From CAZCFB01 sp964511535 (GTDB lineage Bacteria; Myxococcota_A; Polyangia; GCA-2747355; CAZCFB01): a stretch of 12,159 nucleotides of DNA. Every line of letters begins with the position of its first letter. Positions within the stretch are counted from its first letter, which is position 1. The stretch spans positions 1 to 12,159 of the forward strand of contig CAZEFW010000210.1 in NCBI GenBank assembly GCA_964511535.1. The letters are read 5' to 3'. The notes beneath the pieces are model-generated. The model saw only the letters and a program-made list of their open reading frames with translations, was not told the DNA's origin and did no database searches. A program made the translations under genes and the position numbers. Positions 7,121 through 12,159 of this stretch are shown in pieces.

Positions 7121-8374
7121 TTGCACAGACTCAAGATCATCACCCTGTTCCTGCCGCTGGCCGCGGCCCTGGTCCTCACCAGCGGCATCGCCGGGGCGAA
7201 GCCGAACAAGGCGCGGATGACGGTGTTCATCCTGCCTGACAAGACGGTGAGCCAGCAGGACACCGCGCGCATCTCACACGCCTTCATCCGGGCGCTGAGG
7301 GACAACGAGAACCTCGTGGTGAAGGATCCGGACAAGCTGCTGGTGGAGTTCGCCGGCGAGGTGCCGTCGGCGGCCATCGCTGACGCCAAGGACGAGCTGG
7401 AGCGGGGGTTGAAGCTGCTCAAGGCGCGGCGGGCCGAGGAGGCGGCGTCCGCGCTGCAGCAGGCCATCTCGGGGCTGGAGCCGACCCTGGCGTTCATCAA
7501 GAAGAGCACCCTGGCCCGGGCCGCCATGGCCCTGGGCGTGGCCCAGGCGCGCCAGGGGAAGAAGTCGGCGGCGGCGCGGACCTTCCGCGCCCTGCTCACC
7601 TGGCGCCCTCGGCTGAACTACGACACCAAACGCTTCCCCAACCGGTACCTGCCCATCTGGATCAGCGCCCAGGATGCGGTCAAGAAGCGCCCCAAGGGCT
7701 CGGTGGAGCTGACGTCGACGCCGCCTGGAGCCAAGGCGTACGTCGACGGACGCTTCGTGGGCGTGACCCCCACCACCGCCTTCGGCCTGCGGGCAGGCAA
7801 GCACTACGCGACCTACAAGATGGCCGGGTACGTCAAGGCGGCCCAGGTGGTGAAGGTCAACAGTCGAGCCCAGGCCCGCTACAAGAAGGAGCTGAAGCGA
7901 AGCGACAAGTTCTTGCTGCTCAAGCAGACCCTCAACACGCTCAAGAAGGAGCTGGGCCAGGCCGAGGCCAGCGCGGCCATGGTGGACCTGCGCAGCTTCC
8001 TGTTCATCGACCAGGTGGTGTTCGCCCGGGTGCTGCCGGCCGAGACCGGCGCCGTGGCCGTCAAGGCGTACCTGTACGACCTGCGCTCCCGGATGCGGCT
8101 GAACCAGGCGAGCCGCACCATGGCCGTGGCGCAGCTTGGCAACCTGAAAGATCTGAGCCGCTCCATCTACACCAACGTGCGCTACGACGGGACCCTCGAG
8201 GCGCCCGAGGAGCCGGAGCCGCCGCCCCCGCCCAAGCGCACGCCCTTCTACGCCACCTGGTGGTTCTGGACCGCGGTTGGCGTGGTGGTCGCCGGCGCCG
8301 TCACCGCCGGCGTGCTCTGGCCCGACAGCCGAAGCTGCGCGGAGAACTTCCGCTGCGTGACGTTGAGCAACTGA
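7121..8374 (+). CDS. Secreted, membrane-anchored PEGA domain protein
   Basis: 417-residue protein exported by a Sec signal peptide (KII...AALVLTSGIAGA, cleavage probably after about residue 26). The mature part has a helical, TPR-like region (about 85-165, with ERGLKLLKARRAEEAASALQQA and ARAAMALGVAQARQGKKSAAARTFRALL), a PEGA domain (about 192-258: GSVELTSTPPGAKAYVDGRFVGVTP), a second alpha/beta region (about 260-355), a Pro/Glu linker (360-373) and a C-terminal membrane helix (about 380-400). A short tail with Cys406 and Cys412 follows. PEGA domains are surface-associated beta modules common in myxobacteria, where such TPR+PEGA proteins are mostly uncharacterised. The start is TTG, supported by GGAGGA seven bases upstream. 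It is co-transcribed with the small gene before it. Architecture is clear; function unknown. Confidence 0.88.
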   Translation: MHRLKIITLFLPLAAALVLTSGIAGAKPNKARMTVFILPDKTVSQQDTARISHAFIRALRDNENLVVKDPDKLLVEFAGEVPSAAIADAKDELERGLKLLKARRAEEAASALQQAISGLEPTLAFIKKSTLARAAMALGVAQARQGKKSAAARTFRALLTWRPRLNYDTKRFPNRYLPIWISAQDAVKKRPKGSVELTSTPPGAKAYVDGRFVGVTPTTAFGLRAGKHYATYKMAGYVKAAQVVKVNSRAQARYKKELKRSDKFLLLKQTLNTLKKELGQAEASAAMVDLRSFLFIDQVVFARVLPAETGAVAVKAYLYDLRSRMRLNQASRTMAVAQLGNLKDLSRSIYTNVRYDGTLEAPEEPEPPPPPKRTPFYATWWFWTAVGVVVAGAVTAGVLWPDSRSCAENFRCVTLSN

Positions 8375-8397
8375 GGGACCGGGGGACGTGACTCAGT

Positions 8398-8425
8398 AGT
8401 CAAGAAGCGCGAGCGTCTCTTGACT
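8398..8425. terminator. Hairpin between convergent genes, possible bidirectional terminator
   Basis: AGTCAAGA (8398-8405) and TCTTGACT (8418-8425) form a perfect 8-bp stem, extended inward by GCG/GCG-type pairs, in the 68-base gap between two convergent genes. There is no T-run after it on either strand, so it is not a textbook intrinsic terminator. Position is the main support. Confidence 0.45.
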
Positions 8426-8442
8426 CATGAATAGCGTGCCCT

Positions 8443-8721
8443 TTATTGGTCTTTCTTGCTCGCCTGGATCCGCTCCATCATCTGCCGCAGCTTGGGCGAC
8501 AGGAAGTGCTCCTCCAGGTCGAAGCCGCTGAGCGCCTCGGCCAGCACGCCGAGCCGCTCACTGGGCGCCAGGCGCCGGTCGATGAGCACCCGCCACTGAC
8601 CGCGCAGCTTGCACAGCCCGCCCGAGCTCATCCCCTCCCCCGTGAAGTTCTCGTAGCTCACCTTGACGTCCAGCTTCAGGGCCAGGGCTTCCAGCTCTTC
8701 CATGCCGGCTTTGGCGTCCAT
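8443..8721 (-). CDS. Uncharacterised 92-residue protein downstream of the sensor gene
   Basis: Small soluble protein, no signal peptide or membrane helix. It begins with a helical segment (MDAKAGMEELEALALKLDVKV), continues through SYENFTGEGMSSGGLCKLRGQWRVLIDRR (about 22-50), which looks like short beta strands around a GGLC motif, and ends in helices (about 52-92). I cannot place it in a named family. It resembles small conserved proteins seen next to signalling genes in this group of bacteria, but that is recollection, not a search. It starts at ATG 8721 with AGAGGGG six bases before, 13 bases after the sensor stop, so it is the last gene of the larBC-sensor unit. It contains no N-box or G-box of a histidine-kinase ATPase domain. 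Confidence 0.75.
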   Translation of the reverse strand: MDAKAGMEELEALALKLDVKVSYENFTGEGMSSGGLCKLRGQWRVLIDRRLAPSERLGVLAEALSGFDLEEHFLSPKLRQMMERIQASKKDQ

Positions 8722-8734
8722 GATTCGCCCCTCT

Positions 8735-10750
8735 TCACTCCTCTTCGGAGGCCTTGTCCAGGTCCAGGATGTTCGCCTCGCCGACGTACGACTTGGTCTC
8801 GTAGCGGGTGATCTTGCCCACCTTGCGGACGATGTCGGCCATGCGCTCGGCCTCGCTCATGATGATGCCCACCGGCCGCAGGTTCGGGTCCTCCTCCTCC
8901 ATGCGCCGCTTGAGCAGCTCGGCGTAACCCATGATGGAGGTGAGCGGCTGGTTCAGCTCGTGGGCCGTGGTGCCCGCGAGCTCGGCGATGAGCACCTGCT
9001 TCTCAGTCTCCGCCAGCTTCTCCTCGGCCTGGGCCAGGCTCTCGGCCATCATCACCCGCTCGCTCAGATCGCGGATGGAGATGACGAGGCCAACCTCCTG
9101 CCCCTCGCCGGCGATGGGAGACGCGGAGATGCTCACCGGCACCTCCTTGCCAGAGGCGTCCTGGATGGTGGCGCGCCTGGCCTCCAGCCGCCCCTCGGTG
9201 CCGGCGCGGCCTGCCAGGGCGTCGTCGAACTGCTTGAGCAGGCCCGGGTCCGCCATCACCGCGGCCAGCCCCGCCCCGCGCACCTCCGCCGGATCCAGCC
9301 CGAAGATTCGCTCGGCGCCCTTGTTGAACAGCACGATCTCCCCGCGGGTGCCGGTGACGATGATGCCGTCGGCGGTGCTGTCGATGAGCCGCTCCAGGAA
9401 CTCCTTGGTGGAGCGCAGGTCTTCCTCCAGGGCGCGCGCCTCGGTGACGTCGCGGAAGGAGAGCACCACCACGCCCTCCTCCTGGATCACGGCGTTGGGC
9501 GACACGGCGATGGTGATGGGATCGCCGCTGGTTGTGATCAGGTCCAGGTCGAACGAGGGCGCGTCTCCGTCCTCGCGCAGCCGGGCCAGCACCCGGTCCA
9601 CCCTCGGCCGCCCCGCCTCGGCCACGATATCCAGCAGCGTCCGGGGCTGCAGCGCGACCCGGGAGTAGCCGGTGATCTGCTCTCCGGCCTCGTTCAGGTG
9701 CATCACGCGATTCTCGGCGTCGAGCATCAGGATGCCGTCGAGGGTGCGCTGGAAGTACTCGCCGAACTGCTCCATGACCGAGCGCTGGTCCAGCTTGTCG
9801 GCGGGGATGGCCCGGTTGACGTTGGTCTGCCCCGTCTTCGGTTCCTGGCTCCAGCCGCCGCTCAGGCTCACCGCCAGGACGCCGGCCAGGCGCTTGAGCA
9901 ACGTGCGGTTGACCGCGTCGGCGCGATCCTCTGCGTCGAACCAGGTCTCCAGCACGCCGGCGACCTCACCTTCCCAGCGCAGGGGGATGACCAGCACCGC
10001 CTTGACCGTGCCGTCCCCGAGGCAGCGGGAGAGCTCGTCGGGACCGGCCTCCGCCTGAGGGCCGAGATAGAGCAGCGTCTTGTCCTCCTCCTTGACCCTG
10101 ATCACCTCCGGGTGATCGTTCATGAACAGCTGCAGCCCGCACGCCCCCCGATCGTCGGTGTCCGCCATCTTGATCAGGGTGTCGTTATCCTGGATGGAGA
10201 GCATCATCACCCGGTCGCCGCCGACCCAGGTCTTGATCTTGTCCAGCGCCTCGAGGTGCAGCAGCTCGCGCTCGACCCGGCTCGTCAGGTGCACGGCGAG
10301 CTCCTGGACGGCCCCCACCTGCCGCTTGACCTGGACGGCGTCCTTGCTCGCCAGGGCGCGGGCGGCCAGCCGCCGCAGCCGGGGCACCAGCAGCTCCTTG
10401 CCCTCGGGCCAGGGGAGCGCGTCGTCGGCCAGGTTCAGCGCCGCGGTCAGGTCACCGGCGGACGCCTCGGGGCAGATGGCCATCACCGGGCGGGCCCCGT
10501 CCCAGCCATGCCCCTTGGGCAGCTGGGCCAGCCGGGCCAGGGCCGTCTCGGGAACCACCAGGACCTCCCCAGGCTGGGCCGAGCGCGGATCAGCCGCCTC
10601 CTCGATCACATCCTTGCAGCGCAGGTGGACCTTGGTGCTCATGAGCGTCATGCCCACCTGCTCCATCTCCGGGCCGATCTCCAGCAGCAGGACCCGCAGA
10701 GACTCGCCCCCAACCGGGGTCGGCGTGAGGGTGTCGAACCATTCGGCCAT
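8735..10750 (-). CDS. PAS/GAF sensor with HisKA domain but no ATPase domain
   Basis: 671-residue cytoplasmic sensor without membrane helices. In order: a receiver-like N-terminal domain (about 18-130) lacking an obvious phospho-acceptor Asp, a GAF-like domain (about 145-298), PAS 1 (about 326-440), PAS 2 (about 448-562), a short coiled coil (565-590) and a HisKA domain (about 585-650) with H-box ELAGTTAHELNQPLTSIMGY, His597. The protein ends only 74 residues after this His, so the HATPase_c domain (N, G1 and G2 boxes) is absent. ATG 10750 overlaps the larC stop as TGATG. An in-frame GTG three bases earlier is possible but lies too close to the ribosome site. Co-translation with larC is likely. 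It could be a histidine phosphotransfer protein, a substrate of another kinase, or a phosphorylation-independent PAS protein. Domain calls are firm, activity uncertain. Confidence 0.88.
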   Translation of the reverse strand: MAEWFDTLTPTPVGGESLRVLLLEIGPEMEQVGMTLMSTKVHLRCKDVIEEAADPRSAQPGEVLVVPETALARLAQLPKGHGWDGARPVMAICPEASAGDLTAALNLADDALPWPEGKELLVPRLRRLAARALASKDAVQVKRQVGAVQELAVHLTSRVERELLHLEALDKIKTWVGGDRVMMLSIQDNDTLIKMADTDDRGACGLQLFMNDHPEVIRVKEEDKTLLYLGPQAEAGPDELSRCLGDGTVKAVLVIPLRWEGEVAGVLETWFDAEDRADAVNRTLLKRLAGVLAVSLSGGWSQEPKTGQTNVNRAIPADKLDQRSVMEQFGEYFQRTLDGILMLDAENRVMHLNEAGEQITGYSRVALQPRTLLDIVAEAGRPRVDRVLARLREDGDAPSFDLDLITTSGDPITIAVSPNAVIQEEGVVVLSFRDVTEARALEEDLRSTKEFLERLIDSTADGIIVTGTRGEIVLFNKGAERIFGLDPAEVRGAGLAAVMADPGLLKQFDDALAGRAGTEGRLEARRATIQDASGKEVPVSISASPIAGEGQEVGLVISIRDLSERVMMAESLAQAEEKLAETEKQVLIAELAGTTAHELNQPLTSIMGYAELLKRRMEEEDPNLRPVGIIMSEAERMADIVRKVGKITRYETKSYVGEANILDLDKASEEE

Positions 10751-11949
10751 CACGCCTCCCCTTTCAGCCAGAACGCCGCCATGGCAGCGGTCTGGATCTG
10801 CTTGAGGGGCGCGCCAGTGGCCCGCGCCAGGTCACGGCAGGCGTCGAACTCCGGCGCGGCGTTGCGCACCCGCTCGCCGTCCCGTGCCACCTTCACCGGC
10901 ACCTCACCGTAGGGCGTGGGCACCGTCACGGTCTCCCGCGCCAGGGTGCGCCGCCCCACCTGCTGGTAGCGCAGGCCGATGGTGGTGGACTCGACGAACA
11001 GCGCGTCCCCCACGGCCCCGGCCGCGGACGCGGGGCAGAGCGCCGAGATGGTGAGCGCGGGGCGGCCCTTCTTCATCACGATGGGGGTGAACCAGACATC
11101 CCGCGCGCCAGCCTCGAACAGCCGCTCCATCAGGTACCCCGAGCCCTCCGGGGACATGTCGTCCACGTTGGCCTCCAGCAGGGTCGCCTCGGCGTCTGCC
11201 TCGTCGGGCTGGTCCGGCTCAAGCAACAGCACGCGCAGCAGGTTGGGCCGGTCCGGCAGGGATCGATCGCCCGCGCCGTAGCCCCATCCCAGCAGCGTGC
11301 CGGTGGGGACGCCGCCAAACCGGGGCTCGCACGCCTGAACGATGGCCGCGCCGGTGGGGGTGCAGAGCTCCATCTCGGCCCCGCCATGCTCCACGCGGGC
11401 GCCCTTCAGGATCTCCACCGTGGCCGGCGGCGGCACGGGCAGCACTCCGTGGGCGCACCGCACGGTGCCCTGACCCAGCGGGATGGCGCGCGAGGTCACC
11501 GCGGCAGGCGCCAGGTGCTCGAGGCAGATGGCCGCGCCCACAACGTCGACGATGCTGTCCAGGGCGCCCACCTCGTGGAAGTGAACCTCCTCTTCTGCCA
11601 CGCCGTGAACAGACGCCTCGGCCCTGGCGATGCGGCCGAAGATGTCCAGCGCGCGCCGCTGCACCCCCTCGGAGAGGCCGCAACCCTGGATGCCGTCGCG
11701 GATCTCTCGCCACGCACGGTGACCATGTTCGGGCTCGCCGCCAGGGACCACCTTCAAGTCGATCCCGCTGATTCCCTTGCGCAGGGTCGGCTCGATGGTG
11801 AGCTCGTAGCCCCCCCACGGCAGCAGGTCGAGGCCCCCACGCAGCACCGCCTCCGGCACGCCCAGATCGAGCATGGCGCCGATAAACATGTCACCGGCGA
11901 TGCCTGCGAAGCAGTCGAGGTAGAGGTGCTTTCCCCGGGGCGAACTCAT
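10750..11949 (-). CDS. larC: Nickel-pincer cofactor synthesis protein LarC
   Basis: 399-residue protein of the LarC (DUF111) family. LarC inserts nickel, with CTP, into the pyridinium dithiocarboxylic acid mononucleotide made by LarB and LarE, giving the nickel-pincer nucleotide cofactor of lactate racemase and relatives. Family motifs seen: DCFAGIAGDM (12-21), HFHEVGALDSIVDVVG (123-138), the His-containing CAHGVLPVPPPAT (165-177), CTPTGAA (196-202), ANVDDMSPE (260-268) and TTIGLR (322-327). Length is normal for full LarC. It is one continuous frame, unlike the Lactobacillus gene, where a programmed frameshift joins larC1 and larC2. It lies 50 bases after the larB stop and its own stop overlaps the start of the sensor gene. 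The ribosome site before ATG 11949 is weak. Confidence 0.93.
   Translation of the reverse strand: MSSPRGKHLYLDCFAGIAGDMFIGAMLDLGVPEAVLRGGLDLLPWGGYELTIEPTLRKGISGIDLKVVPGGEPEHGHRAWREIRDGIQGCGLSEGVQRRALDIFGRIARAEASVHGVAEEEVHFHEVGALDSIVDVVGAAICLEHLAPAAVTSRAIPLGQGTVRCAHGVLPVPPPATVEILKGARVEHGGAEMELCTPTGAAIVQACEPRFGGVPTGTLLGWGYGAGDRSLPDRPNLLRVLLLEPDQPDEADAEATLLEANVDDMSPEGSGYLMERLFEAGARDVWFTPIVMKKGRPALTISALCPASAAGAVGDALFVESTTIGLRYQQVGRRTLARETVTVPTPYGEVPVKVARDGERVRNAAPEFDACRDLARATGAPLKQIQTAAMAAFWLKGEA
10755..10762 (-). promoter_or_regulatory. Ribosome binding site of the sensor gene
   Basis: AGGGGAGG on the minus strand, inside the last codons of larC, ends four bases before ATG 10750 and only one base before GTG 10753. 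The spacing favours the ATG start. Confidence 0.65.
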
Positions 11950-11999
11950 GGTCTGGTGAGGTTAAACGGATTTTGAGGCCGGGGTAAGTAATCCCGGTC

Positions 12000-12159
<160 letters not shown>

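Noticed and set aside
8735..8960. Frameshift or point stop removing an ATPase domain from the sensor
   Set aside because: No ATPase-domain motifs occur in any frame between the stop and the convergent gene, and a separate well-formed gene starts 13 bases later.
10751..10753. GTG as the start of the sensor gene
   Set aside because: It would lie one base from the AGGGGAGG ribosome site; ATG 10750 has better spacing and forms the same TGATG junction as the ATPase-permease pair.
8663..10912. Very long plus-strand open frame (749 codons) opposite the sensor gene
   Set aside because: It is the antisense shadow of a protein with clear PAS and HisKA motifs. Its translation is His/Leu/Asp-rich low-complexity typical of reversed high-GC codons.

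Overview
The window is 12.2 kb of high-GC, densely coded bacterial DNA. Its gene families point to a Myxococcota / former Deltaproteobacteria organism: a Ser/Thr kinase of the 'LLERINVGGMAEVF' type with PEGA repeats, a second PEGA protein with a C-terminal anchor, and a multi-PAS histidine-kinase-like protein. This assignment is an inference from protein style; there is no rRNA or marker gene. The right edge ends in 46 consecutive G's, typical of a sequencing artefact at a contig end, so this is probably one end of a draft or metagenome contig. No RNA genes, insertion sequences or CRISPR arrays were seen, and no stretch longer than about 150 bases lacks a gene.

Layout. (1) 1-2601, minus: a transmembrane Ser/Thr protein kinase, cut at its C-terminus by the window edge. 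It has a cytoplasmic kinase domain, a Pro-rich linker, one membrane helix, three PEGA-like repeats and a Lys-Pro-Glu-Pro tail. (2) 2742-6607, minus: four overlapping genes read as one operon, in transcription order an EI24-family membrane protein, a LolD/MacB-type ABC ATPase, an FtsX/MacB-type permease with a four-cysteine periplasmic segment, and a sterol-desaturase/fatty-acid-hydroxylase family membrane enzyme. The likely theme is envelope lipid or lipoprotein handling. (3) 6759-8374, plus: a 115-residue acidic/helical protein of unknown function, followed 14 bases later by a secreted, membrane-anchored PEGA protein starting at TTG. (4) 8375-8442: a convergent intergenic spacer with a hairpin. 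(5) 8443-12159, minus: the 3' end of larB, then larC, a PAS/GAF sensor protein that ends after its HisKA domain, and a 92-residue uncharacterised protein.

How the genes may work together. LarB and LarC belong to synthesis of the nickel-pincer nucleotide cofactor, used by lactate racemase and related enzymes; larE and larA are not in view. The sensor protein starts on the stop codon of larC (TGATG), so the two are probably co-translated, but nothing in the sequence proves a regulatory link. The most unusual object is this sensor: it keeps a good H-box (TTAHELNQPLTSI) but has no catalytic ATPase domain, either in its own frame or in the rest of its operon. It would have to be phosphorylated in trans or act without phosphorylation.
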